Origin: Bacteroidales bacterium
Lineage (GTDB): Bacteria > Bacteroidota > Bacteroidia > Bacteroidales > Muribaculaceae
Length of the DNA stretch: 9,166 nucleotides
Assembly: GCA_900770215.1 (NCBI GenBank)
Contig: CAAGJW010000016.1
Location: 1-9,166 of the forward strand
Reading direction: 5' to 3'
Shown here: positions 1 to 5,025 of the stretch, one piece after another
How the letters are laid out: each line of letters begins with the position of its first letter
Numbering within the stretch: position 1 is the first letter of the stretch
Made by a program: the position numbers and the translations under genes
The notes under the pieces: generated by a model
What the model saw: only the letters and a program-made list of their open reading frames with translations
Told to the model about the DNA's origin: nothing
The model's database searches: none

Positions 1-76
1 CCATGCCTTCTTCATAGTGAAGGCGGATGACCTCGTTGAAATAAAGCCTCTGCTTTTCTGTGTGTAATTGATACAT
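1..76 (-). CDS. N-terminal fragment of an unidentified protein, possibly helix-turn-helix
   Basis: Reading the minus strand from an ATG at 76 gives 25 codons before the window ends, starting MYQLHTEKQRLYF. The piece is helical and charged, and ends in HYEEGM. Helix-turn-helix proteins and transposase-like DNA-binding proteins often have an EVIRLHYEEG-type stretch just before the recognition helices, so a DNA-binding role is possible, but too little is visible to assign a family. There is no Shine-Dalgarno sequence, as is normal in Bacteroidota. A 7-bp inverted repeat lies 2 nt upstream of the start and could be a leader hairpin or an operator. The rest of the gene is beyond the left edge. Confidence 0.45.
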   Translation of the reverse strand, partial: MYQLHTEKQRLYFNEVIRLHYEEGM

Positions 77-78
77 CT

Positions 79-99
79 TTGACTCTGTTTATGAGTCAA
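79..99. repeat. Perfect 7-bp inverted repeat upstream of the left-edge gene
   Basis: TTGACTC at 79-85 and GAGTCAA at 93-99 are exact reverse complements separated by 7 nt. Read on the plus strand the second arm is followed closely by a run of six T (101-106), so a weak terminator is possible, although no plus-strand gene is seen to its left. Read on the minus strand it sits immediately before the ATG at 76, where it could be an operator or a leader hairpin. The symmetry is seen in the sequence; the function is not determined. Confidence 0.4.
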
Positions 100-118
100 C
101 TTTTTTCAGGCAAAGACA

Positions 119-140
119 GTGCCCCTCCCAGCTTGGGCAC
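119..140 (-). terminator. Possible weak terminator after the TonB-domain gene
   Basis: GTGCCC at 119-124 and GGGCAC at 135-140 can form a 6-bp GC-rich stem with a 10-nt loop, 14 nt beyond the stop codon at 155. On the minus strand it is followed only by TGTCTTTG, so there is no proper T tract. It is offered as a candidate end of the minus-strand transcript from 155-613 and nothing stronger. Confidence 0.25.
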
Positions 141-154
141 GGCGTCGGCGCCCG

Positions 155-613
155 CTACAGGCGGAAGGCGATGGGCAGGATGCAACGCACGTTGACCTTG
201 CTGCTGCGCATGCGGCCGGCCTCCCAGCGCGGCATCTTCCTGATCACGCGCAGGGCCTCCTGGTCGAAGGCGGCATAGCCCGAACTGCGTATTACCTGCA
301 CGTGGCTCACTCGCCCGTCGGTGCCTATGATGAAGCTGCACAGCACACGGCCTTGCTGGTGGTGCACATACTCGTTGTAGGGGTACTCGCGCGTGTTGTT
401 GATGTAGTTGACCAGGCCGCGCTCGCCGCCAGGAAACTCGGGCTGCACGTCGACTTGCTCAAACTCGTAAAATTCTATGTACTGCAGGCGCTCGGGAGAC
501 ATGGGATTGACCTGCCCCACACGCCGCGCGTTCCGCTGCGCGTCGGCCGCAAGCGGAATCATCATGAACAATGAGAGGAATATTAACAGATCGATGCGTA
601 ATGCTTTTTCCAT
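155..613 (-). CDS. Exported TonB C-terminal-domain protein
   Basis: A 152-residue protein. Residues 1-25 form a signal peptide: KALR n-region, hydrophobic LLIFLSLFMMIPLAA, likely cleavage after ADA before Q26. Residues 56-152 carry the features of the TonB C-terminal domain of Bacteroidota: PEFPGG (58-63), a YP pair (77-78), GRV (88-90), a TDGRVSHVQVIRSSG strand region (98-112), FDQEALRVI (116-124), MPRWEAG (127-133), and the terminal LPIAFRL. TonB passes inner-membrane proton-motive energy to outer-membrane receptors. This protein has no proline-rich linker, and a cleavable signal peptide appears to replace the usual membrane anchor, so it may be a periplasmic TonB-like accessory and not a working energy transducer. 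The ATG at 613 is chosen because it starts the signal peptide; the frame is open to 709 but that extension would bury it. A good promoter lies at 680-709. The domain call is firm, the role uncertain. Confidence 0.85.
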   Translation of the reverse strand: MEKALRIDLLIFLSLFMMIPLAADAQRNARRVGQVNPMSPERLQYIEFYEFEQVDVQPEFPGGERGLVNYINNTREYPYNEYVHHQQGRVLCSFIIGTDGRVSHVQVIRSSGYAAFDQEALRVIRKMPRWEAGRMRSSKVNVRCILPIAFRL

Positions 614-679
614 ATATATCACCTTCGTTCTTACCACACTTTGCCGCATGACTCGTGTGGTATTGACCAAATTCAGGTA

Positions 680-709
680 CAAATATAATTGCGAATTTGT
701 TATTGTCAA
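680..709 (-). promoter_or_regulatory. Bacteroidetes-type promoter for the TonB-domain gene
   Basis: On the minus strand the -7 element TATATTTG (plus positions 680-687) matches TAnnTTTG perfectly. A TTG (707-709) lies upstream with a 19-nt gap, the normal spacing for the Bacteroidetes primary sigma factor. Transcription would start near 673, giving a leader of about 60 nt before the ATG at 613. Confidence 0.7.
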
Positions 710-878
710 TAATTTTTACCCTCAATTTGAAAATGATTAATATTGTTTCATTTATTTTTACAGATTGCACGCCTCGGGGCAAATGTTGTAAAAAAGTTTT
801 AAACCATCATACTATTGCAGGGGGCTTTTGCGTTATTATCTCAAAGAATTACCGGCCTTATGGTCTTGCTCTTTTTAG

Positions 879-899
879 GTGTTACAACAGTTGTAACAC
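879..899. promoter_or_regulatory. 21-bp perfect palindrome upstream of porQ, probable operator
   Basis: GTGTTACAAC (879-888) and GTTGTAACAC (890-899) are exact reverse complements around a single central A. It ends 61 nt before the porQ start codon. The perfect 10-bp arms and 1-nt centre are typical of a binding site for a dimeric transcription factor. As an RNA hairpin it would need to open its centre and has no T tract, so a terminator is unlikely. The regulator is unknown: the arms do not match the Fur, PerR or NrdR consensus I know. A 7-nt half-site (GTTGTAA, 785-791) lies 105 bp upstream in the same orientation as the right arm. Confidence 0.55.
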
Positions 900-960
900 G
901 ACATGCACTTTTTGGCCACCCCCTTGGGGTAGGCTTATAGAATTGGATAAATATATAATA

Positions 961-1989
961 ATGAGAATCTTCACCCGTCGCACACTGGCCCTCGTGCTCA
1001 CTCTCGCTGCCCTCGCTGCTGCCAGGGCCGACTCGGGCACCACGGCCTACGACTTTCTCAAGGTCACTCCCTCAAGTCACGTGTATGGCTTGGGCGGTCA
1101 CAATATCACGATCATCGACGACGACATCAACCTGGTTGAGCAAAACCCGGCCTTGCTGGGCCCTGAATTTGATCACCAGGTGGGCATCAACTACATGAAA
1201 TATATAGGGTCGACCAATTTTATGGGAGCCCGCTACGGCCAGGGCATCGACGATCACAGCGCCTTTGCCGCCAGCATTCAGTATTACGGCTACGGCAATC
1301 TCGACGGCTACGACGAGACGGGCACCCCCACAGGTACCTTCAGTGCCAGCGACATCAACTTCTCACTCACCTACTCGCACGACATCGCCGCCAACCTGCG
1401 CGGCGGCATCACGCTCAAGTATCTCTACTCCAAGTATGACGAGTACACAGCCGGAGCCATTGCTGCCGATCTGGGCATCAACTACTACAATCCCGACAAC
1501 GACCTGTCGCTCTCGGCAGTGGTGAGCAACCTGGGCGGCCAGGTGAAGAAATTCAACGACAAAAAGGACAATCTGCCCTGGGACGTGCAGCTGGGCTACT
1601 CGCAGCTGCTGGGCTCGTCGCCCTTCCGCCTCTCGATCACGGCCTGGAACCTGCGCAAGTGGCACTTGCCCTACTATGAGCCTGCCGACAAGAACAATGC
1701 CAGCAGCGACCTGGTGAAAAAGGACAAGTTTGGCAGCAACCTCTTCCGCCACTTGGTGTTCGGCCTGGAATTTCTGCCTCAGGACAACATGTACATTGGC
1801 CTGGGCTACAACTACAAGGTGCGCACCGACATGAGCACCTACAATCGCAATTTCCTCTCGGGACTGTCGATAGGAGCCGGCCTCAAGGTGAAATCGTTCG
1901 GCTTCGGGGTGGCGCTGGCACAGCCCCACACCGGCGCCACCACCTTCATGTTCAACCTCACCACCTCGATAGGCGAGCTGCTGAAGTAG
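961..1989 (+). CDS. porQ: Type IX secretion system protein PorQ
   Basis: A 342-residue exported beta-barrel protein, about the usual PorQ length. Residues 1-23 are a signal peptide (MRIFTRRT, hydrophobic core LALVLTLAALAA, cleavage near ARA/DS). PorQ features follow: SGTTAYDFLKV at the mature N-terminus, VYGLGGHNITIIDDDINL, VEQNPALLGPE, FSASDINFSLTYSHDI, GINYYNPDNDLSLS, LPWDVQLGY, FGSNLFRHLVFGLEF, RNFLSGLSIGAG, and FGFGVALAQPH near the end. PorQ belongs to the PorP/Q/V outer-membrane group of the type IX secretion machine and is needed in Porphyromonas for handling cargo with a C-terminal signal; with PorZ it is thought to take part in attaching A-LPS to cargo. The frame is open upstream from 697, but the ATG at 961 starts the signal peptide and follows an A/T-rich leader, so it is chosen. 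The gene stands alone: the divergent neighbour is a TonB-domain gene and a convergent aqpZ follows. Confidence 0.9.
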   Translation: MRIFTRRTLALVLTLAALAAARADSGTTAYDFLKVTPSSHVYGLGGHNITIIDDDINLVEQNPALLGPEFDHQVGINYMKYIGSTNFMGARYGQGIDDHSAFAASIQYYGYGNLDGYDETGTPTGTFSASDINFSLTYSHDIAANLRGGITLKYLYSKYDEYTAGAIAADLGINYYNPDNDLSLSAVVSNLGGQVKKFNDKKDNLPWDVQLGYSQLLGSSPFRLSITAWNLRKWHLPYYEPADKNNASSDLVKKDKFGSNLFRHLVFGLEFLPQDNMYIGLGYNYKVRTDMSTYNRNFLSGLSIGAGLKVKSFGFGVALAQPHTGATTFMFNLTTSIGELLK

Positions 1990-2010
1990 CCGCCGCTTGT
2001 CGCCTGCTTG

Positions 2011-2070
2011 ACACGATACAACAACTGCGCCTCAAGAGCTCTCGGGCTTCTTGAGGCGCAGCTGTCGTGT
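2011..2070. terminator. Hairpin between the convergent porQ and aqpZ genes
   Basis: CTGCGCCTCAAGA (2025-2037) and TCTTGAGGCGCAG (2049-2061) form a perfect 13-bp stem around an 11-nt loop. The flanking ACACGA (2011-2016) and TCGTGT (2065-2070) can extend it past an internal loop. It lies between the two stop codons and is symmetric, so it could end transcription from both sides. There is no T run on either side, so it is a non-canonical terminator or an RNA 3'-end stabiliser. The stem is certain, the function inferred from position. Confidence 0.7.
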
Positions 2071-2102
2071 GTGTGTAGCCTGCAGGGGGCGGGCTTTAAT
2101 AC

Positions 2103-2789
2103 TTAGGCTTTGTCGGCTTTGGGCTCAATGATTTTCCATATCACTGCTGCCAGTGCGCCGCCCACCAGCGGGGCAACGATGAAGATCCACAGCTGGCTCA
2201 GTGCAGCGCCGCCTTGAAACAGGGCGGGACCCAGCGAGCGAGCGGGGTTCACGCTTGTGCCCGTGTAGTGGATACCCACAAGGTGGATGAGTGTGAGGCT
2301 CAGGCCTATGGCCAGACCGGCAAAGTTGTTGGTGGCTCCGTTGGTCTTGGCAGTGGCGCCCAGCACCACAAGCACAAAGAGCGTGGTGAGCACAGCCTCG
2401 ACCAGGAAGCCGGCGCCCAGCGGCACACCGTCGGCACAGGCATTGGCCCCTGTGGTTGTGCCCAGTATCGAGCCCGATGCAGCCGTTGTGATGGCATAGA
2501 GCACAGCTGCTGCCAGGATGCCGCCCAGGAACTGACCCACCCAGTAGCCCACGGCGTCTTTCACGCTCATGCGGCCACTGCACAGCACGCCCAGCGTGAT
2601 GGCAGGGTTGATGTGGCAGCCGCTTATGCCGCCTATCGTGTAGGCCATGGCTACCACGGTGAGGCCAAAGGCCAGGGCTGTGCCCACTACCGATGCTGTG
2701 TCGACACCGCAGTTCAGGCTCACGGCAGCCCCGCAGCCCAGAAATGTGAGTACAAATGTGCCCACAAGTTCAGCTAAATACTTCTTCAT
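2103..2789 (-). CDS. aqpZ: Aquaporin Z, water channel of the MIP family
   Basis: A 228-residue inner-membrane protein with six transmembrane segments and two half-helices, the normal AqpZ length. Both signature loops are intact: HINPA (NPA at 61-63) and SVNPARS (NPA at 181-183). The narrow selectivity filter of water-specific channels can be read by alignment to E. coli AqpZ: F41, H169, T178 and R184, with the H-to-R and T-to-R spacings (15 and 6) identical. This predicts passage of water and exclusion of glycerol. The cell would use it for rapid osmotic water movement. The ATG at 2789 gives MKKYLAELVGTF, aligning with the family's N-terminus. It is transcribed alone from a promoter at 2897-2926 with a leader of about 100 nt, and meets porQ tail to tail. 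Confidence 0.95.
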   Translation of the reverse strand: MKKYLAELVGTFVLTFLGCGAAVSLNCGVDTASVVGTALAFGLTVVAMAYTIGGISGCHINPAITLGVLCSGRMSVKDAVGYWVGQFLGGILAAAVLYAITTAASGSILGTTTGANACADGVPLGAGFLVEAVLTTLFVLVVLGATAKTNGATNNFAGLAIGLSLTLIHLVGIHYTGTSVNPARSLGPALFQGGAALSQLWIFIVAPLVGGALAAVIWKIIEPKADKA

Positions 2790-2896
2790 TGTCGTAACTG
2801 TTTTATTGTGTTGTGTTATTGTTTTCGGTTGTGACGATGTGCTGTCGCGCCGCCCTGTGTCATGCAGGAGGCTGGTAGCGATAGCAATGTGACAAG

Positions 2897-2926
2897 CAAA
2901 ACTATTAAAATAATTTGTATTTTCAA
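2897..2926 (-). promoter_or_regulatory. Bacteroidetes-type promoter for aqpZ
   Basis: On the minus strand TAGTTTTG (plus 2897-2904) is a perfect TAnnTTTG -7 box. TTTTG (2924-2928, TTG at 2924-2926) lies 19 nt upstream. A second perfect -7 match, TAATTTTG (2924-2931), overlaps the -33 element but its nearest TTG (2955-2957) is 23 nt away, so the first is preferred. The start of transcription would be near 2890, leaving a leader of roughly 100 nt. The promoter lies just beyond the stop codon of the upstream gene. Confidence 0.7.
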
Positions 2927-2933
2927 AATTATT
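2909..2933. repeat. AT-only 8-bp inverted repeat over the aqpZ promoter
   Basis: AATAATTT (2909-2916) and AAATTATT (2926-2933) are perfect complements with a 9-nt loop. On the minus strand it follows the stop at 2949 and is followed by T-rich sequence, so it could be a weak terminator for the gene at 2949-3428. It also lies across the -33 and spacer region of the aqpZ promoter and could be an operator. An AT-only stem this short is weak evidence for either. Confidence 0.35.
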
Positions 2934-2948
2934 GGCTCGAAATGTGGC

Positions 2949-3428
2949 TTATTGCAAGTCGCTGAACTCCAGCCCCACCATCCACGAGTCCTGGTTGTCC
3001 TCGCTCAGGGCCAGCCGCATGTGCATGCCGGCGGCCTGGGCACGGTAGCACCCGTTGTTGTATTGCAGCTGCGTGCCGTAGCGCCGTTCCAGGTCGGCTG
3101 CCAGCTCGCGGGCCAAGTCGTTGGCCTCTTGCAAGCTGCCTGCATGGCGATAGAATTGCACCCTCGAGAGCCGCCCGCCGTCGAAGCTCATCATGCCCTC
3201 GTCGTATTGCCACCCGGCATACATGGGCTTGACGAGCACAATGTTGCCCGTCGAGTCGGTTTCGTGAGCAATGCCTTCCTTGCCTATTGTGCTCTCGGCC
3301 TCGCTTGCGCCAGTCACTCCCATCTCGCAGCCCATGAAGTCGCGGGGCTCAGGGTCTTTTCCGCCCCAGCTTGCTGCTGCCACGGCCACGAGCATAAGGA
3401 CCAGTGTGGTAAATACTCTTTGCATCAT
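2949..3428 (-). CDS. Unrecognised small exported protein
   Basis: A 159-residue protein starting MMQRVF. Residues 5-19 form a hydrophobic signal-peptide core (VFTTLVLMLVAVAAA) with probable cleavage at AAA/S; no cysteine follows, so it is not a lipoprotein. The mature part is soluble, has a cysteine near each end (GCEMG, about residue 34, and NNGCYRA), which could form a disulfide in the periplasm, and contains a charged helical stretch (EANDLARELAADLERRYG) followed by a short strand-rich end. I do not recognise the family. The start could be either of two adjacent ATGs (3428 or 3425); longer frames up to 3485 would bury the signal peptide and overlap the promoter at 3456-3485. It has its own promoter with a leader of about 20 nt and appears to be a single-gene transcript. 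Confidence 0.75.
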   Translation of the reverse strand: MMQRVFTTLVLMLVAVAAASWGGKDPEPRDFMGCEMGVTGASEAESTIGKEGIAHETDSTGNIVLVKPMYAGWQYDEGMMSFDGGRLSRVQFYRHAGSLQEANDLARELAADLERRYGTQLQYNNGCYRAQAAGMHMRLALSEDNQDSWMVGLEFSDLQ

Positions 3429-3455
3429 TTCTCTGGTTGTTGCTTTAGTGCACTC

Positions 3456-3485
3456 CAAATATAGCAATAATGCTGCACATGGCAA
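3456..3485 (-). promoter_or_regulatory. Bacteroidetes-type promoter for the unrecognised exported protein
   Basis: On the minus strand TATATTTG (plus 3456-3463) is a perfect -7 box, with TTTTG (3483-3487, TTG at 3483-3485) upstream across a 19-nt gap. The predicted start near 3449 gives a leader of about 20 nt before the ATG at 3428 and fixes the start choice, because longer reading frames would begin upstream of the transcript. Confidence 0.75.
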
Positions 3486-3588
3486 AATTCAGCGTCTGCC
3501 TCGGCTCATGCACCCTGGCCCAAGCCGCGCGCATGGGCCTCGCCGCCACCTGGTCATGAAAAATATTTCATTAAAAAGTGTGGTTTTC

Positions 3589-3620
3589 TTTTGGAAATAG
3601 CAAAAAAAGCTGTATCTTTG
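3589..3620 (+). promoter_or_regulatory. Bacteroidetes-type promoter for tRNA-Ser
   Basis: TTTTG (3589-3593) and TATCTTTG (3613-3620) are perfect -33 and -7 elements separated by 19 nt. Transcription would begin near 3627, about 30 nt before the mature tRNA 5' end. Confidence 0.8.
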
Positions 3621-3655
3621 CACTCGCTTAATGAGACAATTCAGCACAAAGCACT

Positions 3656-3745
3656 GGAGAGGTGGGTGAGTGGCTGAAACCAGCAGTTTGCTAAACTGCC
3701 GTAGGGGTAACCCTACCGCAAGTTCGAATCTTGTCCTCTCCGCCA
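3656..3745 (+). tRNA. tRNA-Ser, anticodon GCT
   Basis: A complete class II tRNA. The acceptor arm pairs GGAGAGG (3656-3662) with CCTCTCC (3735-3741), G3742 is the discriminator, and CCA (3743-3745) is encoded. The anticodon stem is GCAGT/ACTGC (3683-3687/3695-3699) around loop TTGCTAA, anticodon GCT at 3690-3692, reading the serine codons AGC and AGU. The long variable arm GTAGGG-GTAA-CCCTAC is typical of tRNA-Ser. The T arm has loop TTCGAAT (3723-3729) and a GCAAG/CTTGT stem with one G-U pair. The gene has its own promoter and is intact although an integrase gene lies 122 nt downstream, as expected when an element restores the tRNA 3' end on insertion. Confidence 0.97.
3718..3745 (+). other. 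Probable attachment site (one prophage end) in the tRNA-Ser 3' end
   Basis: Integrases next to a tRNA usually recombine within the tRNA 3' half, T arm to CCA, and the element brings a matching copy so the tRNA stays functional. The intact tRNA with a tyrosine recombinase just downstream fits this. I see no second copy of this stretch inside the window, consistent with the other end lying beyond the right edge. The exact core is not determined. Confidence 0.45.
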
Positions 3746-3748
3746 AGC

Positions 3749-3785
3749 CAAGGGCAACAAGTTGCACAGCAACGTGTTGCCCTTG
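3749..3785 (+). terminator. Long hairpin just after tRNA-Ser
   Basis: CAAGGGCAACA (3749-3759) pairs with TGTTGCCCTTG (3775-3785), and after one A-G mismatch GTTGC (3761-3765) pairs with GCAAC (3769-3773) round a 3-nt loop, a 16-pair stem in all. It begins 4 nt after the tRNA CCA and is followed by ATTGGTTT, a poor T tract. It probably ends tRNA transcription and insulates the integrase. A 12-bp palindrome (GGTTT-AA-AAACC, 3789-3800) follows immediately. Confidence 0.6.
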
Positions 3786-3800
3786 ATTGGTTTAAAAACC

Positions 3801-3818
3801 GTAGACGCATTGTAGACG
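3801..3818 (+). repeat. Two GTAGACG direct repeats 11 bp apart
   Basis: GTAGACG occurs at 3801-3807 and 3812-3818. The 11-bp offset is one turn of the helix, so both copies face the same side of DNA. In an attachment region this could be a pair of arm-type sites for the integrase or an excision factor. The repeat is short and could be chance. Confidence 0.35.
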
Positions 3819-3834
3819 GTAGCAAAGTTTCACA

Positions 3835-3863
3835 TTTACATTCTTCACGCCAAAGAATGTAAA
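3835..3863. repeat. Perfect 11-bp inverted repeat directly before the integrase start
   Basis: TTTACATTCTT (3835-3845) and AAGAATGTAAA (3853-3863) are exact complements around a 7-nt spacer, ending 4 nt before the ATG at 3868. As RNA it would form a stable hairpin at the ribosome entry region and could hold down integrase translation. As DNA it could be an autoregulatory or recombination site. No clear -33/-7 promoter is visible between the tRNA and the integrase, so this region may be where integrase expression is controlled. Confidence 0.5.
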
Positions 3864-3867
3864 AAAA

Positions 3868-5025
3868 ATGTATCAGCACCGCAGGAAGTCAAACTCACTC
3901 AACGAGGTTTTGCAGTACACCTATCCGAGACTTCACACAGGCGTGAAGTGGTATGTCGACTTTTATGCCTATGACCCAGCCAGGGGCGAGATGCGCCGCA
4001 AAAAATACCATCTAGACAGCATAGTCAAAGTAACCGAGCGGCGCAAGCGTGCCCATGAGTTGATAGAAGCGCTAACCAAGCTTTTACGATCGGGATGGCT
4101 GCCGTGGGTCGACAACGACAGCAGCCGCGCCTATACTTTATTAGAGGATGCCTTAAACAAATACGAGGCCTATGTTGAGAGAATGCCGAAATACCACACT
4201 CGGAAGTCGTATACATCGCGGCTCAACATGTTGAGGAAATACAATGCCCAGCGGCTGTTGCCGATACGTTATGTATATCAGTACGACACGTCATTTGTAG
4301 GCGATTTTCTCGACTACATATATTTGGATCGCGAGGCTAATGCCAGGACGAGGAACAACTACCGGCAGTGGTGCCAGTCGTTAGCCGCCTTCTTCATGGA
4401 GAAGCAGTACCTAAAGAGCAACCCTGTAGAAGTCATCAAGGACATCGCCGAGACAGGCAAGAAGCGCCAGCCGCTCACAGTGGCCATGCTCAGAGAGTTG
4501 GAGCAGCGGTTCAAGGAAGCCGAGCCCTACTTTTATCTTGCCTGCATGATGGAGTACTACACCTTTATACGTCCAGAGGAGCTCAGCCACATCAAATTAG
4601 AGGACATCAGCGTAAAAGAGCAATCTGTTTACATACCGGCCGCCGTCTCGAAGAACAAGCGTGACGGCAAGGTAGGGCTCAACGACAAGATCGTGAAGAT
4701 CATGATAGAATTAAATGTATTAACGCCCCCCAGCAATTATTATCTATTCGGGCCGAAAGTATCGCGGCCGTCTGAGACCCGCGGAGACAGCGAGATGTTC
4801 AGGCGCAAGTGGAACAAGCTTGTGAGGAAAGGCCTCGGATGGGACGACTGCTATCAGTTCTACAGTTTGAAAGACAGCGGACTCCGCGACCTTGCCAATG
4901 CCGAGGGCATAGTGATTGCGCGCGACCAGGCGCGTCACACCGACGTGTCGACCACCAACAAATACCTGCAGGGGCGCGACAAGCCAGTGCATGACGAAGC
5001 CAAGCACTTCAAGGGCAACCTTTAG
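3868..5025 (+). CDS. Phage tyrosine recombinase (site-specific integrase)
   Basis: A 385-residue integrase. Residues 1-75 look like an arm-binding region (YTYPRLHTGVKWYVDFYAYD, then a basic MRRKKYHL). Residues about 90-190 form the SAM-like core-binding domain, with LLEDALNKYEAYVERM and NNYRQWCQSLAAFF. The catalytic domain spans about 200-385: R235 in the FIRPEEL motif, a lysine in SKNKRDG (262 or 264), H357 in QARHTDVST, and the nucleophile Y366 in TTNKYL. The HxxR box is replaced by Y332-S-L-K335, a change shared with many Bacteroidota integrases that have YSxK at this place. It would insert and, with an excision factor, excise the prophage at the tRNA-Ser gene 122 nt upstream. The ATG at 3868 follows an A-rich leader and an inverted repeat. 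Its TAG stop overlaps the TAA stop of the convergent gene. Confidence 0.93.
   Translation: MYQHRRKSNSLNEVLQYTYPRLHTGVKWYVDFYAYDPARGEMRRKKYHLDSIVKVTERRKRAHELIEALTKLLRSGWLPWVDNDSSRAYTLLEDALNKYEAYVERMPKYHTRKSYTSRLNMLRKYNAQRLLPIRYVYQYDTSFVGDFLDYIYLDREANARTRNNYRQWCQSLAAFFMEKQYLKSNPVEVIKDIAETGKKRQPLTVAMLRELEQRFKEAEPYFYLACMMEYYTFIRPEELSHIKLEDISVKEQSVYIPAAVSKNKRDGKVGLNDKIVKIMIELNVLTPPSNYYLFGPKVSRPSETRGDSEMFRRKWNKLVRKGLGWDDCYQFYSLKDSGLRDLANAEGIVIARDQARHTDVSTTNKYLQGRDKPVHDEAKHFKGNL

Larger units (their letters stand above)
614..960. other. Divergent intergenic control region between the TonB-domain gene and porQ
   Basis: This 347-nt stretch has no convincing gene. It is more AT-rich than the coding regions beside it. 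It contains the minus-strand promoter at 680-709, a 21-bp perfect palindrome at 879-899, a GTTGTAA half-site copy at 785-791, and a small hairpin with ACCCC (918-922) and GGGGT (926-930) arms. The porQ promoter is not obvious. TAGAATTG at 938-945 and TACTATTG at 810-817 are imperfect -7 candidates; only the second has a TTG (786-788), 21 nt upstream. The reading frame of porQ is open through this region but has no export signal there. Confidence 0.6.

Noticed and set aside
119..574. Plus-strand reading frame of 151 codons opposite the TonB-domain gene
   Set aside because: It mirrors a clear TonB domain on the other strand, has no recognisable features, and arises from the GC-rich codons of the real gene.
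697..960. Upstream extension of the porQ frame
   Set aside because: The extension is AT-rich, has no family resemblance, crosses the palindrome, and would place the signal peptide inside the protein.
1363..1929. Minus-strand frame of 188 codons opposite porQ
   Set aside because: A shadow of the porQ codons; rich in V, A, Q and H with no promoter and no domain.
3517..3539. GGCCCA/TGGGCC hairpin between the unknown exported gene and tRNA-Ser
   Set aside because: A 6-bp stem with an 11-nt loop, no T tract, and no gene ending beside it; probably chance in GC-rich sequence.
3489..3767. Minus-strand frame across the tRNA-Ser gene
   Set aside because: It covers the antisense of a complete tRNA and its promoter, and has no protein features.
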